A stretch of DNA of 64,000 nt from JAPOKJ01 sp031421635 (GCA_031421635.1 JANOPA010000113.1:21128-85127), one strand, 5' to 3'. Positions 54,043 to 63,371 are shown, counted from the first letter of the stretch. Translations and numbers: made by a program. Notes: generated by a model not told the origin, from the letters alone.

Positions 54043-55287
54043 ATGAGCAGCGTGAGCACTAGTTCGGGTCCTAGATCAACCCAACCATCAAGCCCGAAGG
54101 CCGGCCCGTTAGCGGGCATGAAGGTGCTCGAGCTCGCCCAAATCATGGCCGGACCTACCTGTGGTTTGATGCTCGCCGATCTCGGAGCAGATGTCGTTAA
54201 GGTCGAGAAGCTTCCCGGCGGCGACGACGTCCGCAGTTACAAAGATCCGCTCATCAACGGTATCGCAGCCCCCTTCCTGATGCTCAACCGCAATAAGCGT
54301 AGCATCGGCATGAACTTAAAAATGCCTCAGGCCCAGGCCGCCTTCAAAAAAATGGTGTTGAAAAGCGACGCGCTCACTGAGAACTATCGCAAAGGCACGC
54401 TCGAGAAAATGGGCCTGGGCTATGAAGTACTTAAGTCGATCAATCCTGGTCTGATTTATTGCGCCATTTCTGGTTACGGTCGCACGGGCCCGATGGCCGA
54501 CAAAGGCGGGTTTGATCTCATAGCTCAGGGCTTCTCTGGGTTGATGAGTATTACCGGCGAACCTGGTCGACCTCCAATTAAAACCGGCAATTCCGTTGCG
54601 GACATTAATTCGGGCATGCTGGCCTGTACCGGTATTCTTGCCGCCTATATTGAAAAACTACGCACCGGCCAGGGCCAAATGGTCGACACTTCCTTGATGG
54701 AGGCCGGGCTACAGCAAACCTACTGGCATGCCGCCATATACTTTGCAACCGGCAAGAGCCCACAACCTACTGGCTCTGCGCATGTATTAACCGCCCCCTA
54801 CCAGGCCTTCAAAACCGCAGATGGCTACGTCAATATTGGCGGCGCTAATCAGGCCAATTGGGAGCGTGTTGCACAAGTGCTCAACCACCCCGAGTGGATC
54901 GATGACGAGCGTTTCAAGCTGAGCCCGAATCGACATAAAAATATTGATCAGCTTGCCCCTCTGATGGAAGCGGAACTCGGCGCACAGACTACCGACTACT
55001 GGGTCGATATGTTTGAAACCGCCGGTGTGCCGGTCGGACCTGTGCATAGCATCGGACAGGCACTTGAGCATGAACAGGCGCTCGCGCGTGGCATGATTGT
55101 TGAAGTGGATCACCCGCAAGCGGGACGCCTTCGAACCTTAGGCAATCCGATCAAGCTTTCCAACAACCGAGCGGACATGACCCGTCCCGCCCCAAACCTC
55201 GGTCAACACTCGCGAGAAATCTTGCGCGAGTTTGAATTTTTGGACGGGGAAATTGACGACTTGCTTTCCACCGGTGCAGTGAATTAG
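54043..55287 (+). CDS. Class III (CaiB/Frc family) CoA-transferase
   Basis: The 414-residue enzyme has the family start KVLELAQIMAGPTCGLMLADLGADVVKVE, then LNRNKRSIGMNLK, GYGRTGPMADKGGFDLIAQG, whose aspartate is the expected catalytic residue, and GQMVDTSLMEAGLQQ. It activates a carboxylate as its CoA thioester. It follows the Bug gene by 3 bases, so they share a transcript; the substrate may be the acid bound by that receptor. Substrate identity (succinate, oxalate, malate derivatives) cannot be read from sequence. Confidence 0.92.
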   Translation: MSSVSTSSGPRSTQPSSPKAGPLAGMKVLELAQIMAGPTCGLMLADLGADVVKVEKLPGGDDVRSYKDPLINGIAAPFLMLNRNKRSIGMNLKMPQAQAAFKKMVLKSDALTENYRKGTLEKMGLGYEVLKSINPGLIYCAISGYGRTGPMADKGGFDLIAQGFSGLMSITGEPGRPPIKTGNSVADINSGMLACTGILAAYIEKLRTGQGQMVDTSLMEAGLQQTYWHAAIYFATGKSPQPTGSAHVLTAPYQAFKTADGYVNIGGANQANWERVAQVLNHPEWIDDERFKLSPNRHKNIDQLAPLMEAELGAQTTDYWVDMFETAGVPVGPVHSIGQALEHEQALARGMIVEVDHPQAGRLRTLGNPIKLSNNRADMTRPAPNLGQHSREILREFEFLDGEIDDLLSTGAVN

Positions 55288-55322
55288 GTATTTTTGCAAG
55301 TCCTTATGTGTGCAAGTCACAC
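55284..55322. promoter_or_regulatory. Half-operator and repeats before the class I aminotransferase
   Basis: The 15-mer TTAGGTATTTTTGCA (55284-55298) is identical to 51644-51658, which includes the left arm of GntR operator copy 2, but here the right arm is missing. TGCAAGTC then occurs twice (55295-55302 and 55311-55318), and GTGTG-CAAGT-CACAC (55308-55322) is an inverted repeat. The stretch lies between the CoA-transferase and the next gene and may be a weaker binding site. Confidence 0.35.
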
Positions 55323-55334
55323 TAGAATAGCGGC

Positions 55335-56552
55335 ATGAGTACACAACACACCCTGCCCAAACTGGCCCGACGCACAGGTAATATTTCACCGTTCCAAGTG
55401 ATGGAGCTGGTCAAGCAAGCCGCGGCTCTCGAAGCGCAAGGTGCCCCGATAATCCACATGAGTATTGGCGAACCGGACTTTACTGCGCCGCCGAAGGTCC
55501 TTGAAGCCCTGGCAAAGGCAGCCCAAGCGCCTAAGACTCAATACACCGCCGCAGTGGGTATCGCCCCACTTCGAGCAGCGATTGCCAAGTACTACGCTGA
55601 CGAGTACGGACTAAAGATTGCGCCTTCCAGGATTATCGTCACAGCAGGTGCTTCAGCAGCCCTGACGCTTGCCTGTTGCGCGCTGGTCAATCCGGGTGAT
55701 GAGGTACTGCTGACCGATCCAAGCTACCCCTGTAATCGGCATTTCATCGCGGCCTTTGATGGTCTCCCTAAGCTGGTGGCAGTAGGGCCAGAAACACGTT
55801 TCCAAATGACCCGCGATCTACTCCTCGCCCACTGGACCGATAGAACCCGGGGCACACTTTTAGCGACACCCGCCAATCCCACGGGCACCTCGATTCCGTT
55901 CGAAGAATTAAGGGCGATCGTCGAGGCAGTGCGTGAGCGTGGCGGCTTCACTATTGTCGACGAAATCTATCTGGGTTTGTCGTATGCTAACGAGCAAGGC
56001 ATGGAGGCCAAGGTTCGCTCGGCCTTGGAGCTGGGTGACGATATCATTATCACCAACAGTTTTTCGAAGTTCTTTCACATGACCGGTTGGCGGCTAGGTT
56101 GGTTGGTCGTCCCGGAAGGTCTCGGCGCAACTTTCGAAAAGCTGGCCCAGAATTTATTTATCTGTGCGTCGGCTTTGGCGCAGTATTCTGCCCTGGTTTG
56201 TTTCGAGCCGGAGAATATGGCGATCTACAAACAAAGAAGAGCGATCTTCGATGAGCGGCGCAGATACATTGTAGGTGCCGTGCGATCACTCGGCTTTGAT
56301 GTACCCGTTGAGCCCGACGGGGCCTTTTACGTGTATCTCGACTGCGCTGCCTTGTGCGCAAAACTCCGAGTGACAGGCAGTACGCAACTTGCCCAAAAAC
56401 TCTTGATTGAGGCCAATGTCTGTTTGGTGCCGGGCACCGATTTCGGTAGCAATCAGCCCGAGCGCTATATGCGTCTGTCGTACGCCACTGAACTCGGACA
56501 GATGAAAGAAGCTGTCAGGCGCATTGCAGAGCTGATTCAGCGCGCGGCCTGA
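55335..56552 (+). CDS. Class I/II pyridoxal-phosphate aminotransferase
   Basis: The 405-residue protein has the fold type I pattern: MSIGEPDFTAP, QYTAAVGIAPLR, NPTGTSIPFEELR, the cofactor aspartate in FTIVDEIYLGLSY and the Schiff-base lysine K245 in NSFSKFFHMTGWRLGW. It resembles aspartate- or alanine-type transaminases; the exact donor is unclear. It could feed the glyoxylate cluster upstream or be independent. Its 3' end overlaps the convergent lipoprotein gene by 16 bases. Confidence 0.88.
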   Translation: MSTQHTLPKLARRTGNISPFQVMELVKQAAALEAQGAPIIHMSIGEPDFTAPPKVLEALAKAAQAPKTQYTAAVGIAPLRAAIAKYYADEYGLKIAPSRIIVTAGASAALTLACCALVNPGDEVLLTDPSYPCNRHFIAAFDGLPKLVAVGPETRFQMTRDLLLAHWTDRTRGTLLATPANPTGTSIPFEELRAIVEAVRERGGFTIVDEIYLGLSYANEQGMEAKVRSALELGDDIIITNSFSKFFHMTGWRLGWLVVPEGLGATFEKLAQNLFICASALAQYSALVCFEPENMAIYKQRRAIFDERRRYIVGAVRSLGFDVPVEPDGAFYVYLDCAALCAKLRVTGSTQLAQKLLIEANVCLVPGTDFGSNQPERYMRLSYATELGQMKEAVRRIAELIQRAA

Positions 56553-57013
56553 TAAACCACCTGATCATCCTGGGCGTATATCGCGCAAGCTTTTAGCCCA
56601 GCAGCTTTGCAGCGTTTCATGGCACGCTCAGCAGGGTCACTCACCTCAGCAACGTTAGAGGGTTTAGTACCCCAGGCACCAAAGCAGCGGCCGCCTTTCT
56701 CGACCACGAAGGCGCGAGGCTTTTCTCGTGTCAACCAATCGTCTTTGTAAATCACGCGACAACGCTCAGACACTAAGGGAATCATCTCCGAATTTGCGAG
56801 AAGCGCAGCCATATTGGCCACTTCAGTGGCGCGGGTCGCGCCGGTGTCCACATGGTTCGACGATGCGGCAAGCGCAATTACGGGTGTTGCATTCGGCGCA
56901 TTTGGCGCATCCGAATCAAGCTTTAAGCGGCTTGCACATCCATTCAGAACAAGCACCGATAAAAGTACCAGGCCAGAAACCAGGGGTCTCAAAAAGCTAA
57001 CAAGATTTTTCAT
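56537..57013 (-). CDS. Hypothetical lipoprotein
   Basis: The 158-residue protein has a lipoprotein signal peptide with lipobox LNGC (about residues 23-26) and is probably lipidated. The mature part has four cysteines (RCRVIY, RCFGAW, RCKAAG, KACAIY) in the second half, possibly forming disulphides. I recognise no family; a DUF4189-like small domain is possible from the AWGT/ACAIYAQDDQVVY pattern, but that is weak. Confidence 0.65.
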   Translation of the reverse strand: MKNLVSFLRPLVSGLVLLSVLVLNGCASRLKLDSDAPNAPNATPVIALAASSNHVDTGATRATEVANMAALLANSEMIPLVSERCRVIYKDDWLTREKPRAFVVEKGGRCFGAWGTKPSNVAEVSDPAERAMKRCKAAGLKACAIYAQDDQVVYQAAR

Positions 57014-57157
57014 ACAAACCTTCCATGAACGCCTTTGTAATACAAAGACTCATGAAGCTTGCCAAAAGCTCAGCGAACCAGTTAGGCCTGCGAGGTTGAC
57101 GGCGGTACTGGCGGGATCAACGGTATCAAGACGCTAATCCCAGGGCAAACCAAGCCG

Positions 57158-58189
57158 TCATTTCTCGGTTCGCGAAACCTTTACCAAGTCCGGGGAGACA
57201 CTGATTTCCTTAGACTTGTCTTCAAGGACTGGCGCTACAGGAACCTCGCTTGCTGGAGCCAAAAGTTCGCGGGTCGCACCGCTCCTGGCGGGGGCATCAG
57301 AGGCCAGACCAGGAGTTAATAAACCCTCAGTGAGCATGCTCGTTTCCGCTTTTCTAACTTCGGCGGCGCTTGACTCGGACACCTTACTGGGAGTCTGCCA
57401 TTTCGCAAGCAGCCACTCCGGCGCTTTCAACGGCGCCGCCGGCACAACACGTCCTGCTGCCGCGGCGAGAATACGCTCTCGCTCAGAAAGAACTTTGTAG
57501 GCATAGCCGCCGTCGTTCTCGTGATGAGCTGCGCCTACGTAATGTTTCAGCGCCATTTCGTTGGAAGACGTGCGACGCAAATACTCTTTTAAAATCAGAA
57601 TGCCGACGTGAATATTGGTGGCCGGGTCATACGCCATATGCTTGCCGCCGAAGGGCTCAAATTTATCCTTATGAGCCACTAAATGAACCTGCATCAAGCC
57701 TTGTGCTCCCACATGACTTTGCGCTGCAGGTTTAAAGTTCGACTCGACGGCCATCACAGCGAGTACAAGCATTGGATCGACACGCTGCCGTGTAGCTTCC
57801 TGGAACGAGAGCCCAACGTACTGTTGCACCTCGTCTAGCGCGACGCGATACTTTTTGGCCACGTAGGACGCGACCCGCAATTGCTCACGGCTCAAGCCCA
57901 GACCCGCCACATCCGGCTCAAGTTCGGGTGTTACCGAACGCAAGCTCGCTTCGACGGCATTCAAACTTGAACGAATCGACATCTCCGCTTGCACGGCCAT
58001 CTCAGACGACGCGATCTCCTGCGCCATAGGTCTCAAATAGGGTTGAACCACAGGCACTATCGATACGGACACACCAGCAAGGAGCGCGTAGCCCAAGAAG
58101 GGAGATTGCGCAATGCTGGCTCGAGTCATGTGCACCGCATACACCAGTGCGCCATAAAATTTATCAACTTGATGCTGCTTCAACATCAA
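57158..58189 (-). CDS. Membrane-anchored lytic transglycosylase domain protein
   Basis: The 343-residue protein has one N-terminal membrane helix (~33-50), a helical spacer, and an SLT domain (~115-240) with the catalytic glutamate E149 in MAVESNFKP, then SHVGAQGLMQVH, and NIHVGILILKEYL. The C-terminal ~100 residues are low-complexity, rich in Ala, Pro, Ser and Glu. It should cleave peptidoglycan glycan strands near the membrane. Its neighbour, a PBP4 gene, also acts on peptidoglycan. Confidence 0.88.
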   Translation of the reverse strand: MMLKQHQVDKFYGALVYAVHMTRASIAQSPFLGYALLAGVSVSIVPVVQPYLRPMAQEIASSEMAVQAEMSIRSSLNAVEASLRSVTPELEPDVAGLGLSREQLRVASYVAKKYRVALDEVQQYVGLSFQEATRQRVDPMLVLAVMAVESNFKPAAQSHVGAQGLMQVHLVAHKDKFEPFGGKHMAYDPATNIHVGILILKEYLRRTSSNEMALKHYVGAAHHENDGGYAYKVLSERERILAAAAGRVVPAAPLKAPEWLLAKWQTPSKVSESSAAEVRKAETSMLTEGLLTPGLASDAPARSGATRELLAPASEVPVAPVLEDKSKEISVSPDLVKVSRTEK

Positions 58190-58471
58190 CCTCCGTCGGC
58201 TTACACCGGTTCAAGAAAGCGAGTCACCGCAGTCTTGGGTATCTCGAGGCAGGATAGCCTGGAGATGCAGCTTAGTGGTCAAGTGACTGAGCCCCGGCTC
58301 TCCGGCCACAAGCTTTTCACTCGAACGGCGCGAAGTTTAGGCGGCAATCGCGCTTCGGTCAAACCCTAAAAGCCCGAAACACGGTAAAAACCACTAGCTC
58401 TAGTGACGCAAACCTAGCAAAACACTAGCTATTGGGTGGGAAAAGGCCGGTTTTACGCTGAAATTTCGCTA
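58190..58471. other. Intergenic region
   Basis: About 280 bases between two minus-strand genes. It has a short palindrome CACTAG-CT-CTAGTG near 58391-58404 and an additional ACTAGCTA. I see no gene, riboswitch or strong terminator. The stretch after dacB is the likely end of its transcript and includes the promoter of the transglycosylase gene. Confidence 0.4.
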
Positions 58472-59923
58472 TTACTGCGCATGAACCCATTTTAAAATTT
58501 GATCTTGAAGAAGTTGCGATCCTTCCGCTTTTGGGCCGTTGACCAGGACAACAACCGCAAACTCGCGCCCAGAAACACTTCGCACATAGCCAGCAATACT
58601 TCTCACCGCGGCGATCGAACCCGTTTTGATCCAAGCATTGCTTGCAATCGGGTCTCGACTCAAGCGAGATCGCATTGTGCCATCTACACCCACCAGCGGA
58701 AACGACTCTTTTAATATTGATGCCACTGGACTCGCCGCCGCATCTTTCAACAAGGTTGCAAGATGCAGCGCGCTCAAGCGCTCAGTACGCGACAAGCCTG
58801 CTCCGTTATCAATATGCATTTCAGGAAAATGCAAACCACGATTCTTTAGCCACGTGACTAAGGCATTGCGCGCGCGCTCTGGTGTGGCCGGGAGCTTAGT
58901 CATCTCATAGCTCAACTGCAACAACATCTGACGCGCCATGACGTTGTTACTAAACTTATTAACGTCTCGCACAGCATCGGCTAAGTTGCGAGGCGACTCC
59001 CAGACAAACCAAGGCTTCAGATTTTTAAAGCTGACGTCTTTGACAAAGCGTGTTTGGCCCGCGTAACTTCCACCCGCCGCAAGCCAAGCCGATTTAAAGA
59101 ATGCTTGGATAAACTGCTGGTGAGTGAGTACGGATACATAATTACCCTGCTCGCCACAAGCGCTCGAGTAAAGGCCCGACACAAGGATACGAGCAGCTTT
59201 CGGGCTTGCGTCATCGCGAATTGACAAGCCTGTGACGCCATGACGACAAGGGCCAGTTACCATTTTAACGTCAACCTCTAAGGCAACGTCGGCCAACTCT
59301 GGATCCATGCGCACGTTGAGCCCTTGCGGGCCGGGGCCTACAATGAAATTGGTCGCCTTGAAATTCATCAAGGCTGCATTGGGGCGTACGTTATAGGGTT
59401 GGGTAGGATCGCCATCAAAGGGCTCGACACTTTGCTCTCCAACGTCGTAGATCGAAGCGTCCAACAAGATGTCGCCTCGTATATCTCTAAGCCCCTTCGC
59501 GCGCAGCTTCAGGACCAACTCCTGGACGTCTTCGATGACCATTTTCGGATCACCGCCACCTTTGATGATTAAGTCGCCTGGCAAAACATCCCCGTCCAGA
59601 GGTTTGCCTAGAAAGAACTGCGTACGCCAACGATAGTTTGGGCCCAGCAAACTCAACGCTGCATAGGTGGTTAGTACTTTCATGGTCGACGCGGGATTGA
59701 GTGGTTCGTCCGCATTGCTGAGAAATACTGGCGCGGCGCTCCCGAGATCCAATATTGCGACACCGACTTGCTTGTGATGAAGCCCAGCCGCCTGAAGCCA
59801 TTTCCCCAAAGGCATTTCGCCCGCATGTGACGCATGAAAAAACAAGCCAAGTAGCGCGCTTAGGACCAGAGTGCCTATAAACGGAAAGATCCGCAGAAGC
59901 CTTTTCTTAAAAATCAAAATCAT
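58472..59923 (-). CDS. dacB: D-alanyl-D-alanine carboxypeptidase/endopeptidase (PBP4, DacB), second copy
   Basis: The 483-residue periplasmic PBP4 has a signal peptide (hydrophobic ~10-30, ASHAG), the nucleophile motif STMK (S79), SNN in NKFSNNVMARQML, and KTG at 433 (WIKTGSIAAVRSIAGYV). It shares the LGPNYRWRTQFF, VGVDGTM-SRL and C-terminal motifs with the copy at 14956-16476, but lacks that protein's Lys/Pro-rich insertion. It is divergent from the SDR gene. Confidence 0.93.
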   Translation of the reverse strand: MILIFKKRLLRIFPFIGTLVLSALLGLFFHASHAGEMPLGKWLQAAGLHHKQVGVAILDLGSAAPVFLSNADEPLNPASTMKVLTTYAALSLLGPNYRWRTQFFLGKPLDGDVLPGDLIIKGGGDPKMVIEDVQELVLKLRAKGLRDIRGDILLDASIYDVGEQSVEPFDGDPTQPYNVRPNAALMNFKATNFIVGPGPQGLNVRMDPELADVALEVDVKMVTGPCRHGVTGLSIRDDASPKAARILVSGLYSSACGEQGNYVSVLTHQQFIQAFFKSAWLAAGGSYAGQTRFVKDVSFKNLKPWFVWESPRNLADAVRDVNKFSNNVMARQMLLQLSYEMTKLPATPERARNALVTWLKNRGLHFPEMHIDNGAGLSRTERLSALHLATLLKDAAASPVASILKESFPLVGVDGTMRSRLSRDPIASNAWIKTGSIAAVRSIAGYVRSVSGREFAVVVLVNGPKAEGSQLLQDQILKWVHAQ

Positions 59924-60025
59924 GCGGAATTATCCCATGCATTGAAGGCGCGAGGCGCGTCGTATACTTTGACCAAACCAGGGGGCTATGCAAATCCATG
60001 GTCAATTCAAATTAAGGAGACTTCA

Positions 60026-60865
60026 TTGCTTCAACAATCTCAAAACAAACGCGTCAAGAGCAATAAAAACATGTCCGCCAAGCTCGTGGGCAAAACGGCG
60101 ATCGTCACCGGTGCTGCGCAGGGCATCGGGGCAGCCATTGCGCAATGCTTTTTGGCCGAAGGCGCGCAAGTGCTTTTAGTTGATCGGGATCAGTCTGCTC
60201 TTCGCAAAGAAGTGAAAGCATTGCAGGCCGATTCTAGCAATTCAGTTTCAAGCATCAAGAGCTTGGCACTCGATGTCACCGCCCCCGGCGCGGGTAGCAA
60301 AGCACTTAAAGCCTGCATCAAGGCCTTTGGCCGATGTGACATCTTGGTGAACAACGCAGGAATTACCCATGCCGCAAGCTTTTTGGAGTTGAAGGAAGAA
60401 GACTTTGATCGAGTCTTGAACACCAACCTCAAAAGCTATTTCGTATTCGGTCAAGCGCTCGCCAAACATTGGGTCGCCGCCAAGCAGGCGGGGGTGGTTG
60501 TGAACATGTCGAGCGTCAACGCCATCCTCGCAATACCCGACCAGATTCCCTACGTTGTATCGAAAGGTGCAGTGAACCAATTAACAAAGGTCATGGCGAT
60601 CGCCCTTGCGCCTTACAACATACGCGTAAACGCTATTGGGCCAGGCACGATTGCCACTGAGCTCGCCAGAAAGGCCGTAATGAGTTCCGAAGCGGGGCGT
60701 CAAAAGATCATGGCTCGCACGCCGCTGAAGCGCCTCGGCGAGCCGAGCGAAGTGGCGTCTGTGGCGCTTTTCCTGGCCTGTCAAGACTCAAGCTACATGA
60801 CCGGACAAACCATTTATCCAGACGGTGGAAGGTTGGCGCTCAACTACACTGTGGCGATTGATTGA
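60026..60865 (+). CDS. Short-chain dehydrogenase/reductase
   Basis: The 279-residue SDR has the cofactor motif TGAAQGIGAAIA, NNAGITHAAS, the catalytic serine in NMSSVNAI and the Y-x3-K motif in YVVSKGA, and ends with GQTIYPDGGRLALNYTV, as in glucose/rhamnose-type dehydrogenases. I choose the TTG at 60026 because AAGGAG lies 6 bases upstream; ATG at 60071, which would give the ordinary SDR N-terminus, is the alternative. The next gene starts 10 bases after its stop. Substrate unknown. Confidence 0.85.
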   Translation: MLQQSQNKRVKSNKNMSAKLVGKTAIVTGAAQGIGAAIAQCFLAEGAQVLLVDRDQSALRKEVKALQADSSNSVSSIKSLALDVTAPGAGSKALKACIKAFGRCDILVNNAGITHAASFLELKEEDFDRVLNTNLKSYFVFGQALAKHWVAAKQAGVVVNMSSVNAILAIPDQIPYVVSKGAVNQLTKVMAIALAPYNIRVNAIGPGTIATELARKAVMSSEAGRQKIMARTPLKRLGEPSEVASVALFLACQDSSYMTGQTIYPDGGRLALNYTVAID

Positions 60866-60875
60866 GGGAATCGCA

Positions 60876-62810
60876 ATGAGCAAAGACTTCAGCACGATGG
60901 AAGACTCCAATCCGTCCACCAATACCGACATTCATCGCAGCTCCGATCCCGCCAAGCGCATCACCATCAAGGGCGGTCTTGCTGCAAGTCTGGCCGCACT
61001 TTTCGGTGGAAGCGCCTTGTCGGGCTGTGTCTCATCTGAGGTCATCAGAAAAAGCGGTCCGACCGGCCAATGGGGTCCAGCGACCCTTGGTTTCAAAGGG
61101 ATCTCCACCTCAGCGATTGATACGATGGTGGTGCCCGAGGGCTATGCCGCACGCGCGATGATCCCCTGGGGAGAGCCGGTCGGCGTTCCAGGCAACATGC
61201 CTGCTTTCAAAGACGATGCCAGCAACACAGCGCTTGAGCAATCGGTGCAAATGGGGATGCATCATGATGGTTTGCATTTTTACCCGTTGGAGAGCAGTCG
61301 TCGCGGCTTACTGGTGATGAACCACGAGTATGTTGATGACGGGCTACTGCATGTTGGTGGAGCGGCATCTTGGTCCGCCGAAAAAGTCCGTAAGGCGCAA
61401 GCGGCGCATGGCATTTCCGTCGTTGAAGTTGAGAACCGCTCTAGTCAATGGCAAGCGGTTCGGCCTAGCCCTTATGCACGCCGCTTCACGTCCGATACTC
61501 CGTTTGCGGTGCAAGGACCGGCCGCAGGACATACCATGATGAAGACCGCTGCCGATCCGACCGGTCGCACCGTACTCGGCACGCTCAACAATTGTGCCAG
61601 CGGCATGACCCCTTGGGGTACTTATTTGTCGGGCGAAGAGAACTGGGCGTTCTATTTTGACGGAGGCGACAACCCTACCCCTCATCAAAAACGCTGGGGT
61701 GCGCGCAAGACGAGCTTCTATCGCTGGGCCCCATTCGATGAGCGCTTCAACCTCGAAAGGCACCCCAACGAGTTCAATCGCTTTGGATGGGTAGTAGAGG
61801 TCGACCCGCTAGACCCTATTAGCACCCCCGTTAAGCGCACAGCCATCGGACGGGCCGCACACGAAGGCGCATGGATTGCCGTGACAGACGACAACCGCGC
61901 CGTCGTGTATTCCGGTGAAGATGCGCGCTTCGAGTACATCTATAAATTTGTCAGTCGCGACAAAATTGCACCCGGTGGAGGAAAGGCCTATCGTGTACTG
62001 CTCGATCATGGGACCCTGTACGTCGCTCGGTTTGATAACAATGGCCAAGGTCAATGGCTGCCTCTTGTGCATGGCACCGGCCCGCTCACAGCCGCCAATG
62101 GCTTTGCCGATCAAGGCGAAGTCGTGATCAAGGCCCGCCAGGCCAGCGATATTCTCGGGGCCACCAAAATGGACCGCCCAGAGTGGCTCACCATTGACGC
62201 TGCCAACAAAGAAATTTATTGCACCCTTACCAATAATAGCGAGCGCGGCAAGCCCGGCCAACCCGGTGTAGATGGGGCCAACCCGCGCGCCAATAATGTG
62301 ATGGGACAAATTATTCGGTGGAAAGAGCGCGGGGACTTTGATTCCAAAAACTTTGACTGGAATCATCTCGTTTTGGCAGGCGACCCTGCTAACGCGCGCC
62401 CCGAGGCCAAAGGCAACATCAAGGGCGATATCTTCGCCTGCCCTGATGGCCTGGCCTTCGATGCACGAGGCCTGTTATGGATTCAGACCGATGCCCATGC
62501 TAGCCAAATGTACAAAGGCGAGTTGGAAAAAATTGGCAGCAATCAAATGCTGGCTTGCGATGTAAAGACTGGAGAAATTCGGCGGTTCTTTACGGGCCCA
62601 ATCAATTGCGAAGTCACCGGACTGACCTTTACCCCGGATATGCGAACGATGTTTCTCAACATCCAACATCCTGGCGAAAACGCGTCAGATCGCTCCGACC
62701 CTGCCGAACCTACCAAATATTCCACTTGGCCTGACGGGCCAGGTGCTAAGCGTCCCCGTTCAGCGACTGTTGTGATTCAAAAGATAGACGGCGGCATCAT
62801 CGGGACCTAG
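60876..62810 (+). CDS. phoX: PhoX-family (DUF839) phosphatase
   Basis: The 644-residue protein is a PhoX-type alkaline phosphatase, a calcium- and iron-dependent enzyme acting outside the cytoplasm. Evidence is MMKTAADPTGRTVLGTLNNCASGMTPWGTYLSGEENW (a conserved PhoX block, 20-residue portions on either side of the cysteine), GRAAHEGAWIAVTDDNRAVVYSGED and DGLAFDARGLLWIQTD. The N-terminus has KRITIKGG before a hydrophobic stretch, a Tat-like signal with KR instead of RR, and LSGC as a possible lipobox. ATG at 60876 has GAGGGAA upstream. It is 10 bases after the SDR gene. Confidence 0.88.
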   Translation: MSKDFSTMEDSNPSTNTDIHRSSDPAKRITIKGGLAASLAALFGGSALSGCVSSEVIRKSGPTGQWGPATLGFKGISTSAIDTMVVPEGYAARAMIPWGEPVGVPGNMPAFKDDASNTALEQSVQMGMHHDGLHFYPLESSRRGLLVMNHEYVDDGLLHVGGAASWSAEKVRKAQAAHGISVVEVENRSSQWQAVRPSPYARRFTSDTPFAVQGPAAGHTMMKTAADPTGRTVLGTLNNCASGMTPWGTYLSGEENWAFYFDGGDNPTPHQKRWGARKTSFYRWAPFDERFNLERHPNEFNRFGWVVEVDPLDPISTPVKRTAIGRAAHEGAWIAVTDDNRAVVYSGEDARFEYIYKFVSRDKIAPGGGKAYRVLLDHGTLYVARFDNNGQGQWLPLVHGTGPLTAANGFADQGEVVIKARQASDILGATKMDRPEWLTIDAANKEIYCTLTNNSERGKPGQPGVDGANPRANNVMGQIIRWKERGDFDSKNFDWNHLVLAGDPANARPEAKGNIKGDIFACPDGLAFDARGLLWIQTDAHASQMYKGELEKIGSNQMLACDVKTGEIRRFFTGPINCEVTGLTFTPDMRTMFLNIQHPGENASDRSDPAEPTKYSTWPDGPGAKRPRSATVVIQKIDGGIIGT

Positions 62811-62871
62811 AGCGCACCACCTGGAGCATTCGACCCTAAGTCCCCGCATTTCTAAACATGTGGCGCCGCTG

Positions 62872-62895
62872 GTTTAGGAAATTTCTTTCCTAAAC
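62872..62895. repeat. Perfect inverted repeat upstream of the groESL promoter
   Basis: GTTTAGGAAA (62872-62881) and TTTCCTAAAC (62886-62895) form a 10-bp perfect stem with a four-base loop, ending two bases before the -35 element of groESL. There is no T-tract after it on the plus strand. It may end the phoX message or bind a regulator. Confidence 0.55.
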
Positions 62896-62897
62896 TC

Positions 62898-62925
62898 TTG
62901 AATTGTCACAAACAGGCCTTATAAT
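62898..62925 (+). promoter_or_regulatory. Sigma-70 promoter of groESL
   Basis: TTGAAT (62898-62903), a 16-base spacer and TATAAT (62920-62925) make a near-consensus vegetative promoter. The start would fall near 62932, inside the CIRCE element, the standard arrangement for HrcA repression. Confidence 0.75.
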
Positions 62926-62951
62926 TAGCACTCACCCTCGATGAGTGCTAA
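62925..62951 (+). promoter_or_regulatory. CIRCE element (HrcA operator)
   Basis: TTAGCACTC (62925-62933), a 9-base spacer and GAGTGCTAA (62943-62951) exactly match the CIRCE consensus. HrcA bound here represses groESL until heat or unfolded protein titrates GroEL. The first base is also the last base of the -10 element. Confidence 0.95.
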
Positions 62952-63080
62952 CAATTTAAATTCAGCTCGCCAGCCGACCTTGGTTTAAGTTGTGATCCGG
63001 CAACTTCGTTGGGTTATTCCCCAAGCCTTGCTTGGGAAGCCATAAAACCCTTGTAATTCAAGACTTTAGGAGTTCAACGC

Positions 63081-63371
63081 ATGAAACTGCGCCCCCTGCA
63101 TGATCGCGTAATCGTCAAGCGCCTCGATACCGAGAAAAAGACAGCCTCTGGCATTTTTATCCCTGAAAACGCCGCTGAAAAGCCGGACCAAGGCGAGATT
63201 CTCGCTGTAGGCGACGGTAAAGTTGGCGACGACGGCAAAGTGCGCAAGCTGGCTGTGAAAGTCGGCGACAAAGTTTTGTTCGGCAAGTACAGCGGCCAAA
63301 CCGTCAAAGTTGACGGCGACGAACTGCTCGTCATGCGCGAAGAAGACATCATGGCCGTGGTTGAGAAGTAA
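63081..63371 (+). CDS. groES: Co-chaperonin GroES
   Basis: The 96-residue co-chaperonin caps the GroEL ring during protein folding. It begins MKLRPLHDRVIVKRLDTE and contains the mobile-loop segment KTASGIFIPENAAEK and the C-terminal GDELLVMREEDIMAVVE. The upstream leader of about 150 bases carries the CIRCE element and promoter. groEL starts 65 bases later. Confidence 0.98.
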   Translation: MKLRPLHDRVIVKRLDTEKKTASGIFIPENAAEKPDQGEILAVGDGKVGDDGKVRKLAVKVGDKVLFGKYSGQTVKVDGDELLVMREEDIMAVVEK

